Shown piece after piece: positions 7,188 to 13,372 of a stretch of 13,372 bases of DNA (the stretch's first letter is position 1; every line of letters starts with the position of its first letter). The DNA comes from an uncultured Bacteroidota bacterium (GTDB lineage: Bacteria; Bacteroidota; Bacteroidia; Chitinophagales; Chitinophagaceae). The position numbers were made by a program, and so were the translations under genes. Location of the stretch: positions 1 to 13,372 of the forward strand of contig CAILMA010000469.1 of assembly GCA_903835145.1 (NCBI GenBank), given 5' to 3'. Under the pieces are notes generated by a model. The model had not been told where the DNA came from. It searched no databases and saw only the letters and a program-made list of their open reading frames with translations.

Positions 7188-8171
7188 CTATTGTTTTACG
7201 AATGTTTGAGCACTGGCGTTGTCGCCTGATTTAAGCCTTACATGATAGACGCCTGGGGGTAGTTTGCTGATATCAACGACTGTTTTCGCATCTGTACATG
7301 CATTAGCCAACACTTGCTGACCGAGGCAATTAATAATGGTGTAGTCACCGCCTGGTCTGCCGTTGCTCTCAATCGTCAGTTCACTCGTGGCAGGGTTAGG
7401 GTAGACGTAGAAAGGTTTCGTTCCCGGGCTTAAATCACTTGTCCCTAAAGCTTCGTTTGGCGGGCAGAAGCTCAGGTTTGCGATTGCGGGGTTACCGGTG
7501 TAGTAGTACTCTATGTTCAATATATTATTGTGGTAGTTAGGCACATACCAGTAGTAGCCCTCCGTTCTGTAGATATTAGTTACACTTGCATGGGTGATCG
7601 TTTCAAAAGAATTGCGGTGGATGCGCATTACATTGTGAACTGTACCCGATGGCAAGATTAAGGTTCCATAGCCGTCATACTTAAAAGTATCGACGAACAG
7701 GTAGCTGTAGTAGCCATCGAAGCCGGTGCCCGTATCGGTATAATAGTTGTTGTAGGTCAGGCGGTAATTCAACGACAATTCTGTATTGCTATACCTTAAA
7801 TTATAGGTTGTGGACCCGGTAAGGGCGACGCCGGTAATGTAAAGTGCGGTGGACGAGGTATCGTAATAGGTGTAGTTATCGCCATTGACTTGTACAAACG
7901 ATGAACCCGGGAACGAATCGCAAAGGGTGGTGGATGAACAGGAATGAATAAAACCAGTATCGGTGCTCAGCTCGTGAAGCGAAGAAAAGTCCCAGGTAAG
8001 TGCCGCACCGCTTGCACCAACACTCACGCCTCCAGTAGTATCACAGCGATGGTAAACGAATATATCGCCGGGTAGCGGGCAATTGGTAGCGGCAGAAAGG
8101 ACGGGCTGAGCCATGGAAGGTAGTGTGAACAATAGACTACCTAAAAGCAAGTAAACTAACTTCCTGAACAT
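7188..8171 (-). CDS. T9SS type A sorting-domain-containing secreted protein, function unknown
   Basis: 327 residues: signal peptide (1-21, ending SMA before Gln), a body of about 230 residues rich in Tyr, Thr, Ser and Asn with no recognised enzyme motif, and a classic T9SS type A C-terminal domain (about 253-327) with FYVYPNPATSELTIES, a central LGQQV and PPGVYHVRLKSG near the end. The protein should cross the outer membrane through the type IX system and be anchored or released there. The body holds seven cysteines and a GTLILPSGTVHNVMRI segment (169-184); 'P-(S/Y)-G-T-x-x-x-V-x-R' stretches are, from memory, common in uncharacterised Bacteroidota T9SS cargo. A strong consensus promoter lies directly upstream. 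It is convergent with the asparaginase gene. Confidence 0.9.
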   Translation of the reverse strand: MFRKLVYLLLGSLLFTLPSMAQPVLSAATNCPLPGDIFVYHRCDTTGGVSVGASGAALTWDFSSLHELSTDTGFIHSCSSTTLCDSFPGSSFVQVNGDNYTYYDTSSTALYITGVALTGSTTYNLRYSNTELSLNYRLTYNNYYTDTGTGFDGYYSYLFVDTFKYDGYGTLILPSGTVHNVMRIHRNSFETITHASVTNIYRTEGYYWYVPNYHNNILNIEYYYTGNPAIANLSFCPPNEALGTSDLSPGTKPFYVYPNPATSELTIESNGRPGGDYTIINCLGQQVLANACTDAKTVVDISKLPPGVYHVRLKSGDNASAQTFVKQ

Positions 8172-8202
8172 AGTATAGACGGGCTTTGATGTTACCTGTT
8201 AC

Positions 8203-8231
8203 CAAAAATACGGGTTATTGATAAATTCAAA
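8203..8231 (-). promoter_or_regulatory. Consensus Bacteroidota promoter for the T9SS cargo gene
   Basis: On the minus strand TTTG (8231-8228), a 17-bp spacer and TATTTTTG (8210-8203) match the Bacteroidota housekeeping sigma consensus (-33 TTTG, -7 TAnnTTTG) exactly. Transcription should start near 8197 and leave a leader of roughly 25 nt before the ATG at 8171. It lies just after the stop of the small membrane-protein gene, so the T9SS gene has its own promoter even if some readthrough occurs. Confidence 0.75.
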
Positions 8232-8234
8232 AAA

Positions 8235-8507
8235 TCAGAGTTTATGAAATTCAAAAACTTTGCCGTGCTGGTAAAACTGTAGTGTATCATGGGAAACATC
8301 AAAGACAATAGCTATGCTGGCTTTGGTATATTTAAAGGTTTCTTTTCCGATGGGTTGCCGGGGCACTACCATAACAGCAACAAGCAAGAGAATATGGGCC
8401 GCAACAACAGGGAACTGTGCCAATCGGCTGCCGCCAACTTTAAACGCCATGCCTGCAATGAGTAATATAAAGCTGAGTATAAAAAGGTATTTCAGCGTTT
8501 TTGTCAT
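8235..8507 (-). CDS. Small two-helix membrane protein, function unknown
   Basis: 90 residues with two hydrophobic helices (about 7-24 and 34-49) separated by KVGGSRLAQ. A soluble C-terminal part of about 40 residues ends FDVSHDTLQFYQHGKVFEFHKL. No family is recognised. The pattern of two helices with short Lys/Arg-bearing turns, and codon use like its neighbours, argue that it is a real gene, although no clear promoter box or ribosome-binding site was found. It lies upstream of the T9SS gene on the same strand with a 63-bp gap holding that gene's promoter. Confidence 0.6.
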   Translation of the reverse strand: MTKTLKYLFILSFILLIAGMAFKVGGSRLAQFPVVAAHILLLVAVMVVPRQPIGKETFKYTKASIAIVFDVSHDTLQFYQHGKVFEFHKL

Positions 8508-8871
8508 TGTGTTATTATTTTATTTTCCATTTTGGAGTATCTTTTAATAATAAAGCATTTAATGGCGATGGCATTAAGCCCATATAGTGCGTCAGCAAAA
8601 GTCAACCCCGGTTGGGGTTTGGCAAATGGAATATTTTAGGCATAAAAAAATTTACGTGTGTTTGAAATTCATCACTTTACAGATTTTTTAATGATGCTGT
8701 AATTTAAAACTTTTCTGATTTGTTACTAATGATTCCCGATAGGTGCTTAATACGGACGGTTAGTATGTTGTGAAGTTTTTCAAATAATTAACTGTTGGTT
8801 AAAGAAGAAAATTTTAAAGGGAGGTGAAATGTTAGAAATAATTACTAACTTAACATTTCAAAGCAACGTAA
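8508..8871. other. 364-bp non-coding stretch between divergent genes
   Basis: AT-rich and without a credible ORF. Visible elements are a GC-rich hairpin AACCCC-GGTT-GGGGTT (8604-8619) without a T-tract, a TTAAC-TGTTG-GTTAA palindrome (8788-8802) and a 10-bp inverted repeat next to the downstream gene (8825-8860). I found no exact TAnnTTTG promoter box in either direction. Confidence 0.55.
8825..8860. repeat. Perfect 10-bp inverted repeat just upstream of the hypothetical gene
   Basis: TGAAATGTTA (8825-8834) and its exact reverse complement TAACATTTCA (8851-8860) flank 16 nt and end 11 nt before the ATG at 8872. It could be an operator or a 5'-UTR stem-loop controlling ribosome access. The arms are seen directly; the role is not known. 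Confidence 0.6.
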
Positions 8872-9708
8872 ATGCAGGAACCATTAGATAATAATGAAGA
8901 CCAAATCAACGATTTGCGGACGGAAAATGAGATTAAAAAAATAAAGCTCTCCCTGGAGCACGGCGGTGATTTTTCAGCCCTTGAAGATACCGGCCTGCCA
9001 CCTGAGCTGGAAAGCCAGTGGCTGGATTATATCCAGCAGTTTGAAGATGCATTTGCAAAAAAGGAAACCGTAAAAATTTTTGAGTACCTGGCCGAGCCAC
9101 TGTTTAAAGACGCCGATGGGCTTGACGATGCTGAAATAACCGTTGCGCTTGATGAGGCGATGACAATGATGAAGGACAATGGAATTGTTTTGGAAACCCT
9201 ATGCGACGTGGACGACCGGGAGCTTTACCAGTTCGTAACCCGGGAGCTCATGCAGCACGAAATAAACAACATCAAGATAGAAGGCATGAGGACCTGCTTT
9301 GTTTACGAAGATTTCCACCCCAACCACGAATACGATATCAAAAGCCGTTGCACTGATTTTGTGAATCTGCTCTTTAAAAAGGATGGTGAATGGATGCCGA
9401 AGTTTCTGAGTTTCGCTAATGAGGTCTATTCTTCAACGGGCATTATTGACGAACAACAAGCGATTAAAAAAGTGGAGGATTTCAGAGATTCCTTCAGCTC
9501 TTTTGCTATCAATGAATTTGAGATTGAGTCGGTTTCTATACACGAAAGTGGTGTAGAAGCCGAAGTAACCTGCCACCTTGACTATACGGCTTGCCTGGAG
9601 GGCTCAGTAGAGGAAATAGCGTGGACTGGTGTAGGTGTTTTCTCGCTAAAGCTCGACATTGAATGGTGGACAATAAGTATGGTGAGGCTGCCCGGCCTTG
9701 TTATCTGA
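8872..9708 (+). CDS. Conserved-looking acidic cytoplasmic protein, function unknown
   Basis: 278 residues, no signal peptide or membrane helix, strongly acidic at the N-terminus (NNEDQINDLRTENEIKKIKLSLEHGG). A predicted helical part (about 1-125), including LPPELESQWLDYIQQFEDAF, is followed by an alpha/beta part. The last 90 residues (from DEQQAIKKVEDFRDSF, then strands EFEIESVSIHE, VEAEVTCHLDY and FSLKLDIEWWTISMVRLPG) have the helix-then-curved-sheet order of an NTF2/SnoaL-like fold. That is a structural guess only. I recognise no catalytic motif. The inverted repeat in front suggests regulated expression. The downstream gene starts 210 bp later and probably has its own promoter. Confidence 0.75.
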   Translation: MQEPLDNNEDQINDLRTENEIKKIKLSLEHGGDFSALEDTGLPPELESQWLDYIQQFEDAFAKKETVKIFEYLAEPLFKDADGLDDAEITVALDEAMTMMKDNGIVLETLCDVDDRELYQFVTRELMQHEINNIKIEGMRTCFVYEDFHPNHEYDIKSRCTDFVNLLFKKDGEWMPKFLSFANEVYSSTGIIDEQQAIKKVEDFRDSFSSFAINEFEIESVSIHESGVEAEVTCHLDYTACLEGSVEEIAWTGVGVFSLKLDIEWWTISMVRLPGLVI

Positions 9709-9918
9709 CGGGATACCCCGACTGAATAGTGAAAATACTTTCGGTAGATTCCCTGAGTGTTAAGAAATAATTTAGAGCCCTGTTGGTTGAAAGTGAATTG
9801 GTTAGGCCGCATTTCGGATAATTTGGGGAATTAATGCAACTCACCTGTACATTTTTGCGTGGGTTATTATTATTTTAGAATAATGATTACTTTTAAACGT
9901 TAAAACCAAAGCGACAAG

Positions 9919-10389
9919 ATGAAAATAATAGCTGCACTCTCCGTATGCCTTTTAGTAACGGCTACTTCAATAGCACAAACAGCATCTGCCTCCAAGGAGG
10001 CCAATGCAGCGAAGAAGGCTGCAAGATCTGGAAAAGGAGCTGATGCCAAAGTGAATAAAAGTGTTGTATACGGTTCTATAAGGAACATGCGCAACCGCCC
10101 TATAAAGGGTGTTCAGGCGTTTGTGTACAAGCCCGATACTTCTATTATTGCTTCAGGAGCCACTGATTCTGCAGGCCATTTTGAAACAAATGGTGTAGTC
10201 GCCGGTGATTACTTTGTAAAGTTGGTTTATCCATCTACCAAAACGGTGATTATTTCTGGTATAAAACTAAAGTCAGGCAGCGTAGAGCTGAATCTTAAAG
10301 CAGATGCACCGGAAGCAGATACTGCATTTACCTACGATGTAGTGATGCCGAAGCCTGAGCCTAAGAAGGGAGCCAAAGCAAAAAAATAG
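9919..10389 (+). CDS. Secreted Cna-B / carboxypeptidase-regulatory-like domain protein
   Basis: 156 residues with a signal peptide (about 1-20, ending SIAQ), then an Ala/Lys-rich spacer (ASKEANAAKKAARSGKG) and one beta-sandwich domain (about 50-130). That domain starts VVYGSIRNMRNRPIKGVQAFVY and continues GATDSAGHFETNGVVAGDYFVKLVYP, the standard pattern of the carboxypeptidase-D regulatory-like/Cna-B fold (G-x-x-x-D-x-x-G-x-F, then G-x-Y-x-(V/L)). The tail is basic (PKPEPKKGAKAKK). In Bacteroidota this domain is common at the start of SusC-type receptors; here it stands alone, so it is probably a periplasmic or surface protein of unknown partner. A near-match -7 box lies upstream (CATTTTTG around 9850). 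It ends in a bidirectional terminator shared with pyrH. Confidence 0.85.
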   Translation: MKIIAALSVCLLVTATSIAQTASASKEANAAKKAARSGKGADAKVNKSVVYGSIRNMRNRPIKGVQAFVYKPDTSIIASGATDSAGHFETNGVVAGDYFVKLVYPSTKTVIISGIKLKSGSVELNLKADAPEADTAFTYDVVMPKPEPKKGAKAKK

Positions 10390-10409
10390 TCAATAGTCAA
10401 TAAAAGGAA

Positions 10410-10450
10410 AAAGAGTAATCAGGTGGATTGTATCCTTCTGATTACTCTTT
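10410..10450. terminator. Bidirectional terminator between converging genes
   Basis: A perfect 13-bp stem AAAGAGTAATCAG (10410-10422) / CTGATTACTCTTT (10438-10450) has a 15-nt loop in which GGAT/ATCC can pair further. T-rich sequence follows in both directions (TTTGTTATTT on plus, TTTCCTTTTA on minus). It sits 20 nt after the Cna-B gene and about 40 nt after the pyrH stop, so it can end both transcripts. Confidence 0.88.
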
Positions 10451-10490
10451 GTTATTTAAAAGTAGTTGCAGCAAACTGCGCAGCCAGTTA

Positions 10491-11201
10491 CTAATTTACC
10501 AGTGTGCCTACATGCTTACCGGTTACTACATTAAGCAGGTTGCCGGGGTGATTCATGTCAAATACAATAATAGGGAGGTTGTTTTCCTGGCAGAGGGTAA
10601 AGGCGGTCATATCCATCACCTTTAAATTTCTGCTTATTACTTCGTTAAAGGAAAGTGTATCGTACTTGGTAGCTGTAGGGTCTTTTTCGGGGTCGGCAGT
10701 ATAAATGCCATCTACGCGTGTACCTTTCAGAATCACATCTGCCTTTATTTCAATGGCCCGGAGTGAGCCAGCAGTATCGGTAGTGAAGTAGGGGTTACCG
10801 GTGCCTGCACCAAAGATAACAACCCTTCCTTTTTCCAGGTGGCGCATAGCCCTCCTTCGGATGTATGGCTCGGCCACCTGTTCCATTTTAATAGCACTTT
10901 GCAGCCGGGTGTTTACGCCAGCCTTATCGAGTGCAGCCTGCAGCGCCATGCCATTGATAACGGTGGCCAGCATACCCATGTAATCGCCCTGAGCACGTTC
11001 TATTCCTGTTTCGTGCTCATTCATACCTCTGTAAATATTACCACCACCTATTACCACTGCTACCTGAACACCAATGTTTGTAATGGCCTTTATTTCAAGG
11101 GCATACTGCTCCAGCATCTTGGGGTCAATGCCGTAGTGGCGGTCGCCCATTAGAGATTCACCGGAAAGTTTAAGTAAAACACGACTATATTTTGGGAGCA
11201 T
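10491..11201 (-). CDS. pyrH: Uridylate kinase (UMP kinase)
   Basis: 236 residues from the ATG at 11201; phosphorylates UMP to UDP with ATP in pyrimidine nucleotide synthesis, as a hexamer in the cytoplasm. Amino-acid-kinase-family landmarks: KLSGES (11-16, phosphate binding), GGGNIYRG (52-59), [13 protein letters not shown] (130-142) and [15 protein letters not shown] (161-175, nucleotide binding). I rejected the in-frame ATG 20 codons upstream because family members start at [15 protein letters not shown] and the extra residues ([12 protein letters not shown]) look untranslated. A TTTCTTTG box (11229-11222, minus strand), one base off the Bacteroidota -7 consensus, lies inside that rejected extension and would give a leader of about 15 nt. 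It is transcribed alone, whereas in many bacteria frr follows. Confidence 0.97.
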   Translation of the reverse strand: MLPKYSRVLLKLSGESLMGDRHYGIDPKMLEQYALEIKAITNIGVQVAVVIGGGNIYRGMNEHETGIERAQGDYMGMLATVINGMALQAALDKAGVNTRLQSAIKMEQVAEPYIRRRAMRHLEKGRVVIFGAGTGNPYFTTDTAGSLRAIEIKADVILKGTRVDGIYTADPEKDPTATKYDTLSFNEVISRNLKVMDMTAFTLCQENNLPIIVFDMNHPGNLLNVVTGKHVGTLVN

Positions 11202-11310
11202 GAGCTTGTTTGAATGTACTGCAAAGAAACAAAAAAGTTCTGTGTTAAGAACGTTGCGCAAATAAGTTCCCCAAGTTAGACCAAGTTAATCTTCGATTTT
11301 TCAATACGGT

Positions 11311-11343
11311 AAAATGCGGGTGGTGCTCCGCCGCGGGCGTTTT
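11311..11343 (+). repeat. GC-rich imperfect hairpin
   Basis: Outer arms AAAATGC and GCGTTTT (one T-G wobble) enclose an inner stem GGTGG/CCGCC (one T-G wobble) with a TGCT loop; G and GCGG are left unpaired between them. On the plus strand it ends in four T residues. Its job is unknown; it could be a weak terminator of antisense transcription from pyrH or a repeat fragment. Confidence 0.4.
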
Positions 11344-11516
11344 GCCGGTGCTGAAAAAACTATTGTGAACGGAGCTAAATAATTGGTATTGAAACGTAAA
11401 CCACAGAGCCAGTATTCTATGCATTTGAAATTAGTTTACTTTGGCGTACCATTTTTTGGAATGGTGATTTGCATCTTCACTAACTCAAAATTTGGCAAAA
11501 TATTTGAATGCAAAGT

Positions 11517-11547
11517 GCGCAAAGTAAAGCGCCAAGAAGGCGCAAAG
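11517..11547. repeat. Three GCGC(A/C)AAG units at 11-12 nt spacing
   Basis: GCGCAAAG (11517-11524), GCGCCAAG (11529-11536) and GCGCAAAG (11540-11547) follow one another; the last two also form a GCGCC-AAGAA-GGCGC hairpin (11529-11543). From memory, short runs of CGCAAAG-type units are a recurrent intergenic motif in Bacteroidota and related genomes, with no known function. Confidence 0.55.
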
Positions 11548-11649
11548 GATATTATTTGTATTTGGGTACTTTTTTGTACTCGTTAAGGTTAGGCGTTATT
11601 GAATTTCTGATTTCTAAGCAATCTTGAGTGAAAGCATAGTGTATTAGTA

Positions 11650-11752
11650 AGTTTTAAGCTGACTGAGTTACTATGAAATAGTTGAAGTGTAATTGTGTTA
11701 ATATATTTTGTATCTTTGTAGTCAGGTTTAAGCTTACTGAAATACTATGAAA
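11650..11752 (+). promoter_or_regulatory. AbiE promoter bracketed by two 29-nt imperfect direct repeats (putative operators)
   Basis: Copy A (11650-11678) and copy B (11724-11752) match at 25 of 29 positions, sharing TTTAAGCT, ACTGA and TACTATGAAA; the copies are 74 bp apart. Between them lies TATCTTTG (11711-11718), an exact TAnnTTTG -7 element, with only a weak TTG 15 bp upstream. Copy B runs from about the transcription start into the first codons of abiEi; copy A lies at about -75 to -47. A TAAGCTTA palindrome is inside copy B. AbiEi antitoxins are known to bind their own promoters and repress them, so these are plausible operator copies. Confidence 0.6.
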
Positions 11753-12568
11753 AGTAAAAACATATCAACTCAATCTGGCCGGCTTCTGAATTATTTTAAC
11801 CGGTTGGACAAAAGCTGTTTTTTTTACGAAGAAGCTTTCGATGCATTACCACAGTCAAATAGAAATTCGGTTAAAGCCCTTTTGAGCGATATGGCTCAAA
11901 GAGGGCTCTTAATGCGTCTGAAAGAAGGAGTATATTACATTATCCCTTATGAGAAGGACGCTGCATCATTTATGCCGGATTGGCATCTCGTTGCCGGGAA
12001 TCTGGTAGGCGACGCAGCATACTATATTGGATACTATTCTGCTTTACAAATTCATAATGTAATTACACAGCCTTCGCTAAAAGAACAAGTTGTTGTTTCC
12101 AAACAATTTCGACCATCTGTACTCACTATTAAGGACGTGCCGTTCCAGTTTATATATCACAATACAAATCATTTTTTTGGTTCAAAGAAAGTATGGATAG
12201 ATGACTACCATAAAGTACAATGTTCGGACCTGGAAAAAACCATTATTGATTGCCTTTTCAAACCCGAATATGCTGGTGGCATTGTAGAAGTTTCGAAAGC
12301 TATATTCATATCCCGGAAAGACATTAATTTTACTAAATTGTTGGAGTATGCACAGAAATTTCAGTCACAAGCTGTGATCAAGCGGCTCGGTTTCCTTTTG
12401 GAGTTGTTAGAGATTAGCACTCCAATTATTGACGAATTACGGAAAATAGAAACTGCTTCTTACGTGCAACTTGACACTGAGTTACCTAAGTCGGGGGCAT
12501 TGATAAAACGATGGAACATTCAACAGAATTTAGACGCTGGCACGATTAAATCTGCGATCTATACATGA
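11747..12568 (+). CDS. abiEi: AbiEi-like antitoxin / transcriptional regulator
   Basis: 273 residues, cytoplasmic. The N-terminal part (about 10-68) reads as a winged helix-turn-helix: SGRLLNYF, helices around FFYEEAFDAL and SVKALLSDMAQRGLL, then the wing RLKEGVYYIIP. The rest fits the AbiEi antitoxin domain: YYIGYYSALQIHNV (92-105), a beta stretch with VVVSKQFRPSVLTIKD, and CSDLEKTIIDCLFKPEYAGG (159-178), the counterpart of the family's 'EKTLIDLL...P...GG' region. The protein would neutralise the downstream nucleotidyltransferase toxin and repress the shared promoter. The stop overlaps the toxin start by 4 bp (ATGA), typical of a co-translated pair. Codons are more AT-rich than in the genes to the left. 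The subfamily is not resolved from sequence alone. Confidence 0.85.
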   Translation: MKSKNISTQSGRLLNYFNRLDKSCFFYEEAFDALPQSNRNSVKALLSDMAQRGLLMRLKEGVYYIIPYEKDAASFMPDWHLVAGNLVGDAAYYIGYYSALQIHNVITQPSLKEQVVVSKQFRPSVLTIKDVPFQFIYHNTNHFFGSKKVWIDDYHKVQCSDLEKTIIDCLFKPEYAGGIVEVSKAIFISRKDINFTKLLEYAQKFQSQAVIKRLGFLLELLEISTPIIDELRKIETASYVQLDTELPKSGALIKRWNIQQNLDAGTIKSAIYT

Positions 12569-13368
12569 TTAAACCCGGAGAAATTCAACTAAAGGCCAGG
12601 CAGGCGGGTGTGCGCGACCAGCAGATAGAAAAGGATTATATACTTTCCTGGCTATTACAAGGGGTCGCACAGCACAACGAACTAAACAACCTCCTTGTGT
12701 TCAAGGGTGGAACAGTATTAAAAAAGGTATATTTCGAAAATTACAGATTTTCGGAAGATTTGGATTTTACATTGGCCGATACTGACCCCGGTAACGAACA
12801 GATATTTTTATGGTGCCGGGAAGTTTTTGAATACATTCGTGAAGAAGCTAACATTCGTCTTGAAATAATTGACGACAATCAACATGAAGACGGGGGCATA
12901 AATTTTTATATCAGCTATGTTGGCCCTCTCGGAGGCCAGGGGAGCAACAAGAAAGTGAAGGTTGATATTTCAAGAAGTGAAACTATGGTCTTTGCGGCAG
13001 TCAGAAAACCTGTTCTTATATTGTATAGTGATTTGAAAGATCACCAGTTGCTTTGTTATCCTCTTGACGAAATTCTCGTAGAAAAAATGCGTTGTGTGAT
13101 GCAGCGCATGCAGGCGCGAGATTTCTACGACATTTGGTATTTGTTGGAAATCCACGAGATGGACGCTGAATACTTTAAAAACGAGTTTGCTGAAAAGTGC
13201 AAAGCTAAGGGGCTATCATCCGATGGGTTCAGCAAAAAGTTGGTAGAAAGAATTCCTCAGTATAAAGGTCGATGGCAAGCATCAATCAGCGAGCAAGTAA
13301 AAGGAATTCCTGATTTTGAACAAGTGCAAAGAGAGGTTTTAAGAGGACTGAAGGGAATCGTAAAGTGA
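12565..13368 (+). CDS. abiEii: AbiEii-like nucleotidyltransferase toxin
   Basis: 267 residues. The nucleotidyltransferase signature is clear: FKGGTVLKKVYFENYRFSED then LDF, giving G-G-T (48-50) and the metal-binding D65-x-D67 pair; Thr replaces the more usual Ser after the glycines. KVKVDIS (130-136) supplies a further Lys/Asp pair. LDEILVEKMRCVMQRMQARD followed by FYDIWYLL (167-194) is the AbiEii hallmark ('EE-I-L-A-E-K ... R ... R-D-x-Y-D'). Known AbiEii toxins block growth, and related nucleotidyltransferase toxins add nucleotides to tRNA acceptor stems; the target here is not known. With the antitoxin gene it should act as a toxin-antitoxin or phage abortive-infection module. It is complete, with its stop four bases before the window end, so anything further in the module is out of view. 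Confidence 0.9.
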   Translation: MIKPGEIQLKARQAGVRDQQIEKDYILSWLLQGVAQHNELNNLLVFKGGTVLKKVYFENYRFSEDLDFTLADTDPGNEQIFLWCREVFEYIREEANIRLEIIDDNQHEDGGINFYISYVGPLGGQGSNKKVKVDISRSETMVFAAVRKPVLILYSDLKDHQLLCYPLDEILVEKMRCVMQRMQARDFYDIWYLLEIHEMDAEYFKNEFAEKCKAKGLSSDGFSKKLVERIPQYKGRWQASISEQVKGIPDFEQVQREVLRGLKGIVK

Positions 13369-13372
13369 TTCG

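Larger units (their letters stand above)
11202..11746. other. 545-bp AT-rich non-coding stretch before the AbiE pair
   Basis: Contains the pyrH promoter region at the left, a GC-rich imperfect hairpin (11311-11343), a cluster of three GCGC(A/C)AAG units (11517-11547), and the first copy of the 29-nt repeat plus the AbiE promoter at the right. One short open frame (11383-11586) has no family features and I do not call it. The change to more AT-rich sequence around here suggests the left boundary of an acquired segment, but no integrase, att repeat or tRNA is visible. Confidence 0.6.

Noticed and set aside
8604..8619. AACCCC/GGGGTT hairpin as a terminator
   Set aside because: No T-tract follows on either strand and it lies between divergent genes, where no transcript would need to end.
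8788..8802. TTAA pair with 11-bp spacing as a second Pho-box-like site before the hypothetical gene
   Set aside because: Only two TTAA cores, no third repeat and no -7 box at the right distance; it is better described as a TTAAC/GTTAA palindrome and could be chance in AT-rich DNA.
9709..9720. CGGG-ATAC-CCCG hairpin right after the hypothetical gene as a terminator
   Set aside because: The stem is only 4 bp and there is no T-run after it.
11202..11261. N-terminal extension of pyrH by 20 residues
   Set aside because: UMP kinases begin close to the KLSGE motif, and the extension overlaps the likely -7 box of the gene.
11383..11586. 67-codon open frame on the plus strand starting at TTG
   Set aside because: It begins with a rare start codon, runs through the GCGC(A/C)AAG repeats, and its product shows no domain, signal or plausible composition.
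1..13372. CRISPR arrays, tRNA/rRNA genes, insertion sequences or integrases
   Set aside because: No regularly spaced long repeats, cloverleaf-like sequences, transposase motifs or integrase motifs were seen on either strand.

Overview
The window looks like chromosomal DNA of a Bacteroidota species, probably from the Chitinophagaceae/Sphingobacteriia side. The reasons are type IX secretion (T9SS) C-terminal sorting domains, promoter -7 boxes of the TAnnTTTG type, almost no Shine-Dalgarno sequences, a phosphate-selective-porin-like outer-membrane protein and a proton-type complex I operon end. This placement is inference from family style; there is no rRNA or other direct taxonomic marker.

Layout: (1) 1-1488, + strand: the last codons of a probable nuoM, then complete nuoN, ending a respiratory complex I operon. 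(2) 1489-1882: a non-coding stretch with a cassette of three hairpins that all share a GAA loop on the minus strand, followed by the terminator of the next operon. (3) 6037 down to 1883, minus strand: a four-gene envelope operon in the order SdiA-regulated-like beta-propeller protein, phosphate-selective-porin-like outer-membrane protein, small lipoprotein, and secreted endonuclease/exonuclease/phosphatase (EEP) fold protein with a T9SS tail. In front of it lie three TTAA(T/C)(G/A) hexamers at exact 11-bp spacing, much like a PhoB/PhoP box, so I infer a phosphate-starvation operon. The EEP protein has lost three normally catalytic residues and may be a non-enzymatic relative. (4) 6246-7169, +: isoaspartyl peptidase/asparaginase, convergent with a T9SS cargo protein (8171-7188) that has a textbook Bacteroidota promoter; upstream of it is a two-TM small protein (8507-8235). 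(5) 8508-10389, +: a 364-bp gap ending in a 10-bp inverted repeat, a conserved-looking hypothetical cytoplasmic protein, and a secreted Cna-B/carboxypeptidase-regulatory-like protein. (6) 11201-10491, minus: pyrH (UMP kinase), convergent with the previous gene across a bidirectional terminator. (7) 11202-11746: a 545-bp non-coding, AT-rich stretch with small repeats, then an AbiE-type toxin-antitoxin/phage-abortive-infection pair (abiEi-abiEii, 11747-13368), whose promoter is bracketed by two copies of a 29-nt imperfect repeat.

How the genes work together: the nuo genes and pyrH are housekeeping. The minus-strand operon is most easily read as a surface apparatus that binds or imports phosphate-containing compounds. 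The AbiE pair is an accessory defence/stability module on visibly more AT-rich DNA. The observations most worth a second look are the GAA-loop hairpin cassette, the Pho-box-like repeats together with the apparently dead EEP protein, and the duplicated putative operator of the AbiE pair.
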